Assembly: GCA_002746535.1 (NCBI GenBank)
Contig: NVWA01000020.1
Location: 30,652 to 94,651 of the forward strand
Length of the DNA: 64,000 nt
From: Planctomycetota bacterium
GTDB lineage: Bacteria > Planctomycetota > GCA-2746535
Reading direction: 5' to 3'
Positions within the stretch are counted from its first letter, which is position 1. Each line of letters begins with the position of its first letter. Positions 8,601 through 19,171 of this stretch are shown in pieces. The notes beneath the pieces are model-generated. The model saw nothing but the letters and a program-made list of their open reading frames with translations. It had not been told where the DNA came from and ran no database searches. The translations under genes were made by a program, and so were the position numbers.

Positions 8601-10595
8601 TCAAGTAAATTTAATTTGCACACAACTATATGTTTCAGGAGCATCGACTTTAACCGAGACAAATGTTTTTCCTATGGCAACATCAATTGATTCATTAATC
8701 CCTCTATCAGGGTTTACATATTTTGCGGTAGCTTTCTTCTTACCTTTGGGAAGAGCTACTTTCAAATACATATCCAACTCATCATCACCATTATTTAAAA
8801 AATGTACGTCCAACTCTTTATCTTTTTTAACCCAAATACCTTCAGGGATAATACCTTTGGGTGCGCTAAGCTCATAACTTAATGGAATAACGGTCGCCTC
8901 TTTCAAAGCCTTTAATACTTCCATTTCATTTTTAACCGGCCGATAACCATCCCCATGAATGGCATACCAATCAGAAATATCCCATTTCATATGCACGTCC
9001 AACTTAGGAATATAAACAAACTTACCTTTTCCGATTTTTGCTACTTCATATTCTCCTCTAGGGGCATGACCTAGGAATCTAGTCAATCCATGGGTAGGTT
9101 TTCTTTCTCGATACCAATGATTAAATTTGGCCGTATTTCCTGTCGCAATAACCCCACCACCTTTTTTCATAAATTTTTCTAATGCATCCAACCACTTATC
9201 TGATAAGGCTTGCTGTTCACCTAAGACAATTACTTTATGGCGATCAAGCTGTTTAATGTTTTCATCAAAAATTATTCCAAAGGGAACATGGTTCATTATC
9301 AACGTTTGTTCTAGCGGAATTAAATTTTCATGCACTGTCGCACAATTATAATTAACACTTGGGTACGATCGCAAAATTGCAACCTCATGTATATGCTCTT
9401 TATCCATTAATCGTTGTTGATTTTCCCTAAAATAATAGGCTGTCCGACTAACCAAAGGACAATCACCCATATCCCCTAGCCAACCATGGCCGGGAATAAA
9501 CTTCTTGTAATTAAATACTTGATTCTCAGCACATTTGAAATCTGTTGAAAAATCACTCTCAATCGCCATATGATTTGAGTGAGCCGCTTTAAAAAATCTT
9601 ATTTCAGATTTAAGAACGCCATCTTTATAACTAGGGCTGTAACCATCAATACATGAAAAATCAAAAGCATCTGTAACGACACCATGATCAACACCATTAT
9701 CAAAGCCTCTGTTATTCCCATGAATACCCTTGATATTCATACCGACGGCAATATTTTTTCGTTTCGAATATATATAGGCTTTCATTGTATCATAAAACTC
9801 TTTTAACATAGAGACACGATGATCGACCCAATCTTGAATGTGAGTTTCTTTGATGGCATCCAATCGCCATGGCTTATTAGCTTGACTCCATTGGGGGGCA
9901 GTCGCATTAGGATATTCTCTTACCCCATAACGCTCTTCACATTCATCCAAGGTATATTTTTTTCGGATCATATCATTCAAATGCTGAATACAATATTCAC
10001 AGCGACAGCTTCTTGGTTCGTGCCTGAGTATCTGATTGTCAAAAAATATCTCATCGGTTTCTACTTGATCAATAGCAATGTCTAATACTCGATACGTATA
10101 TTTAACATATTCGGGATTATTCAAACAAGGGAAATAGCGAGCTAATTGAAAACTTGAATATGTACATTTTTGACCATCTTGACATTTACGGGCCCACTCT
10201 TTTGCTTCTGGAACTTCTTTATAAAAGTATTGGGTAAACATTGTTCCCCCAATATAGACAGAAGTCATTAGATTATTCTTATGAAGTAATTTTGAAAATC
10301 GAATGGCAGTTTCAATACCAGTTTTTTCAAAATCAATTCCGAAACCTTTAAAAAAATGGATTCGTTGCCTTAAGTGGATTCCCAATTCCTGCATGACTTT
10401 TGCATTCGAAGCGGAAAACATAATTTTGTAACTATCAGCTAATTCCTTGGTCCAGCTCCCACGAATCTTATGAAAATATATTGGCTCATGACTCGTTCTA
10501 ACATATTTTTCCGCTAATTTACGTGCCTTAACCATATTTTTCTCATATGGTATTTTGGGATCACCTCTTAAATATTTTGGATTCTTAGTAGGCAT
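8601..10595 (-). CDS. GHL6-type hypothetical glycoside hydrolase with trimerisation-like domain
   Basis: A 664-residue cytoplasmic-looking protein with no signal peptide. The N-terminal about 400 residues look like a TIM-barrel glycoside hydrolase of the hypothetical GHL6 type, including the Cys-rich loop CRCEYC and acidic stretches such as VETDEIFFDNQ. The following part (VIVLGEQQALSDKWLDAL and KKGGGVIATGNTAKF) resembles the beta-galactosidase trimerisation / amidotransferase-like domain of GH42 enzymes, and a beta-sandwich end follows. The start is supported by AAAGGA five bases upstream of the ATG. It stands alone, with no transporter or regulator beside it. Carbohydrate hydrolysis is inferred from the fold; no substrate can be named. 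Confidence 0.6.
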   Translation of the reverse strand: MPTKNPKYLRGDPKIPYEKNMVKARKLAEKYVRTSHEPIYFHKIRGSWTKELADSYKIMFSASNAKVMQELGIHLRQRIHFFKGFGIDFEKTGIETAIRFSKLLHKNNLMTSVYIGGTMFTQYFYKEVPEAKEWARKCQDGQKCTYSSFQLARYFPCLNNPEYVKYTYRVLDIAIDQVETDEIFFDNQILRHEPRSCRCEYCIQHLNDMIRKKYTLDECEERYGVREYPNATAPQWSQANKPWRLDAIKETHIQDWVDHRVSMLKEFYDTMKAYIYSKRKNIAVGMNIKGIHGNNRGFDNGVDHGVVTDAFDFSCIDGYSPSYKDGVLKSEIRFFKAAHSNHMAIESDFSTDFKCAENQVFNYKKFIPGHGWLGDMGDCPLVSRTAYYFRENQQRLMDKEHIHEVAILRSYPSVNYNCATVHENLIPLEQTLIMNHVPFGIIFDENIKQLDRHKVIVLGEQQALSDKWLDALEKFMKKGGGVIATGNTAKFNHWYRERKPTHGLTRFLGHAPRGEYEVAKIGKGKFVYIPKLDVHMKWDISDWYAIHGDGYRPVKNEMEVLKALKEATVIPLSYELSAPKGIIPEGIWVKKDKELDVHFLNNGDDELDMYLKVALPKGKKKATAKYVNPDRGINESIDVAIGKTFVSVKVDAPETYSCVQIKFT

Positions 10596-11110
10596 GACAT
10601 TCCTTTCAAAAATTATGGCGTCATTTTGGCTAAAAATGTAAATAATCTAGTCAAACAAATTTCAATCACTTTACAAATAGCATCTTTTAATGCTTTTTAT
10701 TAACTTTAAAACGAGAGTATACCTGTATATGGTATTCAACAATATAAAAACTAGTAATAAACACCGTATCAACGGAGAGAGTATAACGCATTAAAAGCTG
10801 ATACAATTTACCCGAATTCAGTACAAGGTTCCTATTAAGAAGTCACTAAGCCTTGGTTGACAGGTGCTTAATCAAGCAGAATTATTTTTTTCGACAATAC
10901 CCTTTAGTCGAGTGCAACAACAATAATCTTTAAAAGTTAGTAAGGAAGTTTCCCGAATTCAAGAATCTCTGAAAGTCAAAAAAAATAAAGAAATATAAGT
11001 TTTGCATGAATATTTGATTTTAAAAATGTCTTAAGTTTGATTTGAACTGCCAATAACTGTATCCTCCAGTTATCAAGTATTTTATTAACATTTATATAGA
11101 GGTGATTCCA
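10596..11110. other. Divergent intergenic region and long leader
   Basis: A 515-bp gap between the divergent GHL6 and giant-lipoprotein genes. I see no coding potential. It contains the promoter at 10857-10885 and a roughly 220-base leader. Near the 3' end, ATAACTG (11053-11059) and CAGTTAT (11067-11073) can form a 7-bp stem whose loop contains CCTC, about 25 bases upstream of the AGAGGTGAT ribosome binding site. Confidence 0.5.
10857..10885 (+). promoter_or_regulatory. Sigma70-like promoter for the giant lipoprotein
   Basis: TTGACA at 10857-10862 (perfect -35), a 17-bp spacer, then AATTAT at 10880-10885 (4 of 6 matches to the -10 consensus). It points toward the lipoprotein gene and leaves a leader of about 220 bases. 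Confidence 0.45.
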
Positions 11111-14100
11111 ATGATGAATCCATTTAAATTTACCAAAAGCTTAGTCCTCATGGCAGCTTTACTTTTCGCATTCGGTTGCGGAAGCGGAGGTGGTAGCTCA
11201 TCTTCAAGTACAACTCCTGATACCACCATTCCAGATACTCCTGTTGTAACCGTCGACGCTTCGTTGAGGGCCGTAACATCTGGGGATTTAGATTTAATTT
11301 TAACTGGTATTGCTTCATCTGGTAAAAAAAGCAAAAAGAGCCGAAAAGCAAAAACGACTCTAGATTCCACAAATTTTACAGACACCACTTGTCTTGTATT
11401 TGTTTCATTGCTTTCAGATCCAGATTACAAAGACCTTGTAGCAATTATCAAAACAGATAGTGCTGGTAAATTTGAAATCACCACTGATGATATTTTCGCC
11501 TATTTAAAAGTTCATTTTGCAGATGTAGGTGAAACTGCCGCATTTGCCGATCTTGATCCAACAGATTCAGCAAACAAAGATCGAATTCTGGCAGCCTACC
11601 AAAAATTAGGCGTGTTGAGAATTACAGCATTTTATCAAGATGGTGATGATATTGTTTCAATGGAATATCTTCAAGATGTTTCAACTGCTGACCCAACTAT
11701 ATTAGAAAAAGCTGACCCACGGGATCGAATTTTATTTCACTGGGTAGAAAAAATATTTGCTGACCTAGGTATCGTTCCCACTGAAGAACAATTTGCAGAA
11801 TTAAAAATACAGATTGAAGCTTTAGCTTTAGAAATATTAAAAGATTTTGAGTTGCCAGAAGGAGTCACAGCAGCAGAATTTGCAACAGCATTCAAGAATG
11901 AAAATACATTGATTTTAACTGATGCTCAAAAAGCTCTGATCAAGGCTATCTTAGCTTCATCAGAGTCACTTACTGATGCTGATAAGCAAAGTATTAAAGA
12001 TTCAGCTGGTGCTACTCACCAAGCTGTTTCGGATCCACTTGCCAACGAAATGAATCAAGATTTAACAGGCTTAATCAATAGCCTTGGAAATGAAATTCAA
12101 CTTAAAATCGAAGCAGCCTTAAATGATTCAACCGGATCTTCCGTATTTAAAACATTATTATCAAGTGACGGAACAACACTCAACGTAGCTGATGACACGT
12201 TTAAAGCAAGTTTTGACTTTGATACTAAAAGAAAAGAAAGTCTAATGAGATTCTTCATTGCGTTGGGTTTCCCCGTCGTAATTGAAGCGGACCCTACAGA
12301 TAAAGATCCTTTGATCGCCATGGCTATGCCAATGCCAGCTAGTATCTCTGAAGATTTACTTCCTGGTAGTAAATACTTTGGAGACAGAAATATCAGAGCC
12401 TTTAAAGTCTCTGATTTAGCCGCCATGGTAACAACCGTCAATGCACTCTTTGCAAATCAAGCTGCTGTCGATGCCATTGCTATTACTCCTTTTGATCAGT
12501 TATCCGATACAGATTTTGCCAATTTAGAAAGATTAAAAATTGTTCATGAATTTGCAAGAATGCTTAAAGATGGCCCACCATTGGTTTCCTTCGATTTAAT
12601 CGGCCAAATAGCAGCAACAACAACAAAAGTAAAACTAAAAACAATCGCCTCAGTAATCACAGAATATTTTGTATGGAGAAAAGACTCTGTTGTTTTGATA
12701 GATGAAGGTGGTGTGAAAATTCCAGTATTTACTGGGGGTACTGTTCCTCCAGAAGGTGGCGACACTCCAAATGCTACAGAAATCTTACGAAAATTAAGCA
12801 TCAAGTTATCAAGCACCCCATTAGAAGCCGTAAAAGATTTAACCGGTAGCGATGCTTTCATTTTACAATTCTTACCTCAGGCCATTGAAGAAGGCTTTCA
12901 CAAAAGTCACGCAGCCAACACAGAGTTTAAATTTCCATCTTCTTTAGAAGAAGCTAGGCAACTTGTACTGCAAAGCTTTCATTTTAAAGGTGTAAGAAAT
13001 GGAATCGGTAGAGGCTTAATTGCTGCTTTCCCACCTCCAAGTGCTACTGACTCTTTATTTGGCACGTTACTTAGTGGTGAAACTGAATTAAATGCAAAAT
13101 CAGCCATTTTCTTTATTAACTTTTTATTAGAATCTCAATTCTTAATTGATTCTTCGTTAGGATTTATAAATTCAACAACATTAATTCCAAATTTTTCAAA
13201 CATTAAATTTTTAGATGTAAAAGATTCATCTAATTTTTCATTAGCCAAGCTAGTAACCTCCTTATTAAAGATAACGGAGTTTACTGAATCAGCAAAATTT
13301 GCTACGGCAGTAGAAACTTTTAGAAATCTCTGCGAGCCAACAGGTAAATTCGCAAGTTTATATAAACTACCTGAATTTGATGATTCAGTTCCTGACGACA
13401 TCAATAAAAAATCTGCTGTAACCGTAGAAATGGATATTGAATTTTTCGATGGTAGAACTGTCGCTGACATTACAACGTTAGTTACCATTCAAGCTATTTC
13501 TGTAACTTTTGGAGCAAATGGTCCGGAAGAAACAGGCGATGCACCAATTGCTGGTTCAATTACTGCTTCAGACAGCAACAATAATAAGTGGAAAGTTAGC
13601 TTTCCGGCTGTACCAAGTGATAAAGAATATTTTGTCTTTATAAAAGTTGAAGGCTATAAAAATAAACTACCTGAATTTTATTTTTATGCTGATGGCTTTG
13701 GCGATCCTTTAAATATTACTGATCACGAACCATTTATTATTCCTCCCGATGAAGATTTTGGCGCTGTGCCTTGTGTAGGTTTAGCAGCTAATCAACACGT
13801 GCCAGGAACAAATACAAATGATTTAGAAGGACTTGATTTCAGTAATTTTGAACAAGGCCTACCATTTATTTTACCAATTTCAAAAGATGGTACTGAAGGA
13901 AGTCTAGATTTAAGATTTAAATATGATGGAAGTAAATTCTCTCTAGAAACAACCTTCCCAGGACTAAACACCGGGGATTCAGCAACGAAAGCTTTAATTG
14001 CACCTTTACATGTTGACTGGACTGGTACAACTCCGGTAGTTAGTTTAACTTCAGGAGCAAACACAGAACGTTTAACAGATCCACATAGTGCTGCCGGATT

Positions 14101-17100
14101 GAACTTCTTGACCTTGATATCCGCAATTACAGATGCTGATATGTCCACAACGGCATCATTGATTTCAAAATCAAGTTCTGATTTTGATACCTATTTCAAA
14201 GATGGGCCACCACTATATCTATTGAAAGACAGAAAAGGTCTTTTCTGGATTATAAGCGTTGAATTTATTGATGTTGCTTTTGATCCTGGATTTGTTGACC
14301 TCTGCTTTGCGAAAGTTGGCTCTGATGGTAAATTAGATTTGCCTGATATTAATCTTGAACAAGATGTTGATTTGAATGGTTCAAACCCATGTGTTTTCCT
14401 TGGTTTATTCTTTGGAGACCATGCTTACTTCCCTACAAACACTGATGGAAGTTTAGACATTACACAATGGGAATGGTCAGCACCAAAAGAAGCTCCATTT
14501 GGTTATATTAGTAGTGTAGCGGCAAGCGCACAAATCAGATATGCTGGTGAAAGCTTCCAAGATAAAGTTGGTACTGGATCAGCTGCTGAACTTCAAGCTC
14601 TAGAAGAATTTTTCTTCTCTGGTGATTTCACATCTATTCCTTCGCGATTGGATTATTATGGTCCAAGCGGTGGTGGTCTAGCTGTCATTTCTTATAACAG
14701 TACTTCAAGAACTTGGCCAGCAATTAGTACAGCTACTTACGGAACCTCGGTCTCATCACTTAAACGAGGAGACATGGTTCTTTTAAGACAAAAAAGTACA
14801 GGTGATCCAGATATCATATGTTTTGTGGATAAAGATAATGGAGACGCCTCACATGCAAATGCTGCCATTGGTTTAATTGTGGCAAACTATAATGATGCCA
14901 ACATTCAAGTTGGCGGAGTTCTAGTTGATGCCGATAAAGATGGTTACATTGCTAAGTTTGATCCAAATGACGATGATCCAAATATTATTCCTGATGCACC
15001 TCCTGGTGGAGAAGAATTTAAAGATGAAGACGCTTCTTCTTTTGCAGGACATTCTCCCGTAACAGGTATTTTTGCTCAAGACGAATCTAACAAACTTATT
15101 TTCGTAGACATCAATGAGTTTATTGAGGAAGTATATCAATTGACTTTAATCATTAAGGTCAAGAGCAAAGCTGGGGTGGCAAGCACATTCCCAACTACTG
15201 GTGAAAAAATTATTATCGAAATCACTCCACCTGATTTTACCGACTCAACAATTACAAATTTTGATCCGACGGCTTCCATTAAATCTGGCTCATCAATTAA
15301 GATTGATGATGTTGGTATGGATCATTTAAATATTGACTTCATAACGACCAATACTCAATTTGCTGCTGGAGGAATATTTGAGCCTGGTGCTAAAATTACA
15401 TTTGAATATGATTTCAAATTTAGACCAAGAGATTCAACAGGTAATATCATCACTGATGTTAGTAAATTTGGTGACAACCCTGCGAGACCACCTTTAACAG
15501 GAATGAGTGAGCTACAGATCCCTGAGTTATCAGAGCAAGTTGGCACATTCAATAAAGCTACCAATTTAATTCAACAAGGTGGGGATACACCATCTGCCAT
15601 GGCAGATGGTTTACGACTTGAACCACAAAAAGATATTTACATCACATGGGATGAAGTCACAAATGCTGATTTTTATGAGATCGAAATCGAAGTTCCTGAC
15701 ATTGAAACAGCAACTGGGTTTTTACCTGGTTTTCATGAACGTTTTGGGACTGATAACTTTGATCGAAAGATTGTTATACCTGCATTTAGATTACCTCCAG
15801 GTAGATCAAACATTAGCATCATCATGATTGCCAGAAGAAATAGTGTTTTTGGCGAACCAACAAATGATGGCGCTTTTATTTCATATTCAAGTATAAGTAC
15901 TACTGGTGAAGCAGACGTAGGTGATCCAGGTGGTTTTGCCAATAATGAAATTAAACTAGCCACTGGTGATAAACTTTATTTCCATGCCGATACCTACATA
16001 CTAGATTCAAATTCAGCTGGAGGAGTAGAATTGTTTTCAGTTGTTATAACGGGAACAACCGTTAGCGTGACGTTAGCTACTGGTATTTCTGGCGAAGGCC
16101 ACTTAGATGGGTTTGATGGTGGTGCTCCTAAGAAGTCTTTGAAAAAACAATTATCAACGACATTAGCAGATGGCTCAACTTTTAATGCTAAACTGCACAG
16201 CTTCTTTAGGTTACTGGGAATCACACTGCCTGATGGAGCTTCACAACCGGTTGATGTTGAAATCGGTGGCTTCCGTGATGGTGAAGTTAAACTATTTGCT
16301 TACTTACCACCTCCATTCAGAGACATCAGTTCTGGCGGTGATTTTGATGTAAATGGCGACGCAACCAATGATGTGAATTTTAATGGAACTAATCTATTAA
16401 CATTTAATTCAGGCATAAAGGTAAGTCGTTTTGATCCCAACTTAGGACCAGTAAATTTATCTACTGACGGCCAAGCAACATTATATACTATTCAAGCAGG
16501 CACCTTATTCGTAGATTTTGATTTAGAATTTAGTGATGGTAAACGTTACTGGTTCTTTATTGATCTGCAATTTAACGCCTTAGAATTTGGCGAAATAATT
16601 GGAGGCCCTGCTGATCCAACAGGTGGAGGCGATATTTTTGGTGGTGATTTAGTTTCTGGTCAAAGTCTAGATTTTGATTCAGCAAACTTCTTCTTCCAAA
16701 TAAGCCCTAGCAGTTCCGCTAATAGCGTCTTTGATTTCCTTGGCACAACAGCTACATTCGTCAATAACTGGAAAATAAAAGTAGACGATGGTAACGGCCC
16801 TGTTGAGGCTTCAAGCATTGTGCTAGTCGCTGATCAACCAAAAGTTGTAGAACTTTTTAATGACACACTAAATCATCATTTCGATTTAGATCTATACTTA
16901 TTCCCATCAGGTGAATTAGGCGCTAGGATTTTACAACCGGGTGGTGGAGCTCAACCTCCACAAGAAGGACCCTATGATCCATTCACCGATCCTAATACAA
17001 TTTTTGCTTTTCAAGGCACAATGCCTAACGGTAATTTCTTTGAAGCAAACCCAGGTGACCCAACATTTACATTCGGGGTTACTGCTGCACAAGGTGCCAA

Positions 17101-19096
17101 TGCTGTGTTTAACTTTATAAATAGCGAAATCACTCCTGTCGGAAGCTGGGATATTACAGATGAATTTGGAAATATTGTACCCTCAATATTCCCTACAGCC
17201 GCATTTGCACAATTCATTAAATTTGAAGATCCTGCAACAGGAATGACATTGGATGGATTTGCAATCATGGAAGGTACTGGTTTGAAAATTGGTATCTTTG
17301 GCATCTTTGGAGGAAGCGCTGGTGAACCACCTCCACCAACAGAAGGTGGGCTTTTCAGTGATATCATGTTCGAAAACGAATATTTAAATATTCAAGGTAC
17401 TTCGCCAGCATGGGATCAGTTTATCATTTCACAAACACTCAGCTCCACTACAAATGATATTTCCTTATTTAAATTTGTAACTTCAACAAATGAAGTTAGC
17501 CCAGAAAATGGTTGGACTATAGAAATAATGACACAAGCGGGTCCAGCTCCGGCACCATCACCATTAATTGCTACGGCAATAATTTTAGCTTTGAAACTTT
17601 CTCATCCAACTGATACACGAGAAATCTTTGTAGATATTTCGTTAGAAGGTCTTGATTTAAAAGTTAATGTAATTGATGTGATGGTTGGTGGCGCTGGAGG
17701 TCCTCCACCTCCTACAGAAGGTGGTACCCCATCAACAAATGTATTTGAAACAGATTTGATTGCAAATGAATTCTTCAATTACCTAATGGGTGATCCAGTA
17801 ACCTTCAGTGTAACCTCAGCAATCGTTTCACTAGCAACTGAAGAGTCAGTTTTCAATTGGGATGGGGTCAAAGTTACACCTCAAAATGGATGGGTAATGT
17901 ATGATCCAAATCAGAATGTAATTGCAAATTTAACACCAAGTACATTATCTTCTGTAATTCATTTAACTAATGTTAGCTCAACTGTTGAATTTGATATTGA
18001 TGTCTTCATTGATACTGGATTATTAGCGGTTGATGTGATAGATGTATTACCGGCTGGCGCACCACCTCCGCCACCACCAACAGACATTTTTAATGGTACG
18101 GCAAATGCCAATGAACATTTAAATGTTACATTCGGCTCACCTGATACTTTTGCTCTCTCTGCGACTATGCAACCAGGGCCAGCAACAGAATCGATGTTCA
18201 TGTTTAACGCTTCTCAGTTAACAGCTGTTAATGGATGGGAATTCAAAGATGATCAAGATAATCCATTAACTTCACCATTTACGGCAACTGTGACGACGAC
18301 TACAATTATAGTTCACAAAGCAGGAAATGATGAATATGAAATTGATGTCACATTGAATGGTGCACAACTGGATATTGCCGTAATTGATGTTTTACCGGGT
18401 CTTCCACCACCGCCACCACCAACAGACCTTTTTAATGGTACGGCTAATGCCAATGAACATCTGAATGTTACATTCGGCTCACCTGATACTTTTGCTCTCT
18501 CTGCGACTATGCAACCAGGGCCAGCGACAGAATCAATGTTCATGTTTAATGCTTCCCAGTTAACAGCTGTTAATGGATGGGAATTCAAAGATGATCTGGA
18601 TAACCCATTAACTTCACCAATTACGGCAACTGTGACTACTACTAAAATTATTGTTCACAAACCAGGAAATGATGAATATGAAATTGATATTACTTTGAGC
18701 GGTGCCCAGCTAGATATTGCTGTAATCGATGTTTTACCAGGTCTTCCTCCAGCGCCACCAATTTTTGATGGTTTCATGGATGAAGCAACCATTAATTTTA
18801 ACATTGATTTCAATACCATTCCAGAAACAGCTATAGCAGCAGCTGCATTTGAAGATGGTATAACTACGATAAATGTGGAAACAGCATTTGAATTTGATAA
18901 AACAAATGGAGACATAACCCTTAAAAATGGTTGGGTCATCAATAATGGTGGCGGTGATTTAACGTCATTTGTTGTACCAGATTTGGACAATCCTCATATG
19001 TTCATATTGGAAAATTCGACATCTACAATTTCATTGAAATTAGATATAAGCATTTCATCAATAGATAGCAATCTAGACGTGAAATTATTTGAATAA
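11111..19096 (+). CDS. Giant (2,661-aa) repeat-containing lipoprotein
   Basis: The start is the ATG at 11111, with a near-perfect Shine-Dalgarno sequence AGAGGTGAT (11097-11105) upstream; a GTG at 11102 lies inside that site. The N-terminus has a hydrophobic segment and lipobox (LLFAFGC), then a Gly/Ser/Thr-rich linker, so it should be lipid-anchored and exported. The first about 900 residues are mixed helical and have no family I recognise. The centre contains a thrombospondin type-3-like calcium motif (DADKDGYIAKFDPNDDDPN). From about 16.6 kb to the end, seven beta-rich units of 110-120 residues are separated by Pro-rich linkers (PPPPTEGG, PPPPPPTD). Units 5 and 6 are nearly identical. The final residues carry no sorting signal I recognise. 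Likely a cell-surface or adhesin-like protein; function unknown. A strong terminator follows directly. Confidence 0.8.
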   Translation: MMNPFKFTKSLVLMAALLFAFGCGSGGGSSSSSTTPDTTIPDTPVVTVDASLRAVTSGDLDLILTGIASSGKKSKKSRKAKTTLDSTNFTDTTCLVFVSLLSDPDYKDLVAIIKTDSAGKFEITTDDIFAYLKVHFADVGETAAFADLDPTDSANKDRILAAYQKLGVLRITAFYQDGDDIVSMEYLQDVSTADPTILEKADPRDRILFHWVEKIFADLGIVPTEEQFAELKIQIEALALEILKDFELPEGVTAAEFATAFKNENTLILTDAQKALIKAILASSESLTDADKQSIKDSAGATHQAVSDPLANEMNQDLTGLINSLGNEIQLKIEAALNDSTGSSVFKTLLSSDGTTLNVADDTFKASFDFDTKRKESLMRFFIALGFPVVIEADPTDKDPLIAMAMPMPASISEDLLPGSKYFGDRNIRAFKVSDLAAMVTTVNALFANQAAVDAIAITPFDQLSDTDFANLERLKIVHEFARMLKDGPPLVSFDLIGQIAATTTKVKLKTIASVITEYFVWRKDSVVLIDEGGVKIPVFTGGTVPPEGGDTPNATEILRKLSIKLSSTPLEAVKDLTGSDAFILQFLPQAIEEGFHKSHAANTEFKFPSSLEEARQLVLQSFHFKGVRNGIGRGLIAAFPPPSATDSLFGTLLSGETELNAKSAIFFINFLLESQFLIDSSLGFINSTTLIPNFSNIKFLDVKDSSNFSLAKLVTSLLKITEFTESAKFATAVETFRNLCEPTGKFASLYKLPEFDDSVPDDINKKSAVTVEMDIEFFDGRTVADITTLVTIQAISVTFGANGPEETGDAPIAGSITASDSNNNKWKVSFPAVPSDKEYFVFIKVEGYKNKLPEFYFYADGFGDPLNITDHEPFIIPPDEDFGAVPCVGLAANQHVPGTNTNDLEGLDFSNFEQGLPFILPISKDGTEGSLDLRFKYDGSKFSLETTFPGLNTGDSATKALIAPLHVDWTGTTPVVSLTSGANTERLTDPHSAAGLNFLTLISAITDADMSTTASLISKSSSDFDTYFKDGPPLYLLKDRKGLFWIISVEFIDVAFDPGFVDLCFAKVGSDGKLDLPDINLEQDVDLNGSNPCVFLGLFFGDHAYFPTNTDGSLDITQWEWSAPKEAPFGYISSVAASAQIRYAGESFQDKVGTGSAAELQALEEFFFSGDFTSIPSRLDYYGPSGGGLAVISYNSTSRTWPAISTATYGTSVSSLKRGDMVLLRQKSTGDPDIICFVDKDNGDASHANAAIGLIVANYNDANIQVGGVLVDADKDGYIAKFDPNDDDPNIIPDAPPGGEEFKDEDASSFAGHSPVTGIFAQDESNKLIFVDINEFIEEVYQLTLIIKVKSKAGVASTFPTTGEKIIIEITPPDFTDSTITNFDPTASIKSGSSIKIDDVGMDHLNIDFITTNTQFAAGGIFEPGAKITFEYDFKFRPRDSTGNIITDVSKFGDNPARPPLTGMSELQIPELSEQVGTFNKATNLIQQGGDTPSAMADGLRLEPQKDIYITWDEVTNADFYEIEIEVPDIETATGFLPGFHERFGTDNFDRKIVIPAFRLPPGRSNISIIMIARRNSVFGEPTNDGAFISYSSISTTGEADVGDPGGFANNEIKLATGDKLYFHADTYILDSNSAGGVELFSVVITGTTVSVTLATGISGEGHLDGFDGGAPKKSLKKQLSTTLADGSTFNAKLHSFFRLLGITLPDGASQPVDVEIGGFRDGEVKLFAYLPPPFRDISSGGDFDVNGDATNDVNFNGTNLLTFNSGIKVSRFDPNLGPVNLSTDGQATLYTIQAGTLFVDFDLEFSDGKRYWFFIDLQFNALEFGEIIGGPADPTGGGDIFGGDLVSGQSLDFDSANFFFQISPSSSANSVFDFLGTTATFVNNWKIKVDDGNGPVEASSIVLVADQPKVVELFNDTLNHHFDLDLYLFPSGELGARILQPGGGAQPPQEGPYDPFTDPNTIFAFQGTMPNGNFFEANPGDPTFTFGVTAAQGANAVFNFINSEITPVGSWDITDEFGNIVPSIFPTAAFAQFIKFEDPATGMTLDGFAIMEGTGLKIGIFGIFGGSAGEPPPPTEGGLFSDIMFENEYLNIQGTSPAWDQFIISQTLSSTTNDISLFKFVTSTNEVSPENGWTIEIMTQAGPAPAPSPLIATAIILALKLSHPTDTREIFVDISLEGLDLKVNVIDVMVGGAGGPPPPTEGGTPSTNVFETDLIANEFFNYLMGDPVTFSVTSAIVSLATEESVFNWDGVKVTPQNGWVMYDPNQNVIANLTPSTLSSVIHLTNVSSTVEFDIDVFIDTGLLAVDVIDVLPAGAPPPPPPTDIFNGTANANEHLNVTFGSPDTFALSATMQPGPATESMFMFNASQLTAVNGWEFKDDQDNPLTSPFTATVTTTTIIVHKAGNDEYEIDVTLNGAQLDIAVIDVLPGLPPPPPPTDLFNGTANANEHLNVTFGSPDTFALSATMQPGPATESMFMFNASQLTAVNGWEFKDDLDNPLTSPITATVTTTKIIVHKPGNDEYEIDITLSGAQLDIAVIDVLPGLPPAPPIFDGFMDEATINFNIDFNTIPETAIAAAAFEDGITTINVETAFEFDKTNGDITLKNGWVINNGGGDLTSFVVPDLDNPHMFILENSTSTISLKLDISISSIDSNLDVKLFE
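18081..18764 (+). repeat. Recent tandem duplication, 2 x 342 bp, in the lipoprotein gene
   Basis: The unit beginning at 18081 recurs at 18423, an exact 342-base (114-codon) period with only scattered substitutions. It encodes units starting DIFNGTANANEH and DLFNGTANANEH. More diverged copies of the same unit precede (from about 16.63, 17.0, 17.35 and 17.74 kb) and one follows (18.76 kb). The low divergence of this pair points to recent duplication or gene conversion. Confidence 0.9.
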
Positions 19097-19099
19097 CCT

Positions 19100-19145
19100 A
19101 TAGGGATGTCCTTTTGGGCATCCCTATTCCCCCCCCCTTTTTATT
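19100..19145 (+). terminator. Intrinsic terminator of the giant lipoprotein gene
   Basis: A 12-bp stem (ATAGGGATGTCC / GGGCATCCCTAT, one G-T pair) with a TTTT loop starts 4 bases after the stop codon. It is followed by nine Cs and then TTTTT. The C run between stem and T-tract is unusual. Confidence 0.8.
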
Positions 19146-19171
19146 ACAATAACTTTACCAGAATATAATAA

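Noticed and set aside
5573..10595. Defence island
   Set aside because: Only one helicase is present, with no methylase, nuclease, recombinase or tRNA-associated integration sign nearby.
12097..19000. Many ORFs of 70-120 codons on the minus strand inside the giant lipoprotein gene
   Set aside because: They have Ser/Pro/Lys-rich shadow composition, no ribosome binding sites, and lie wholly inside a well supported gene.
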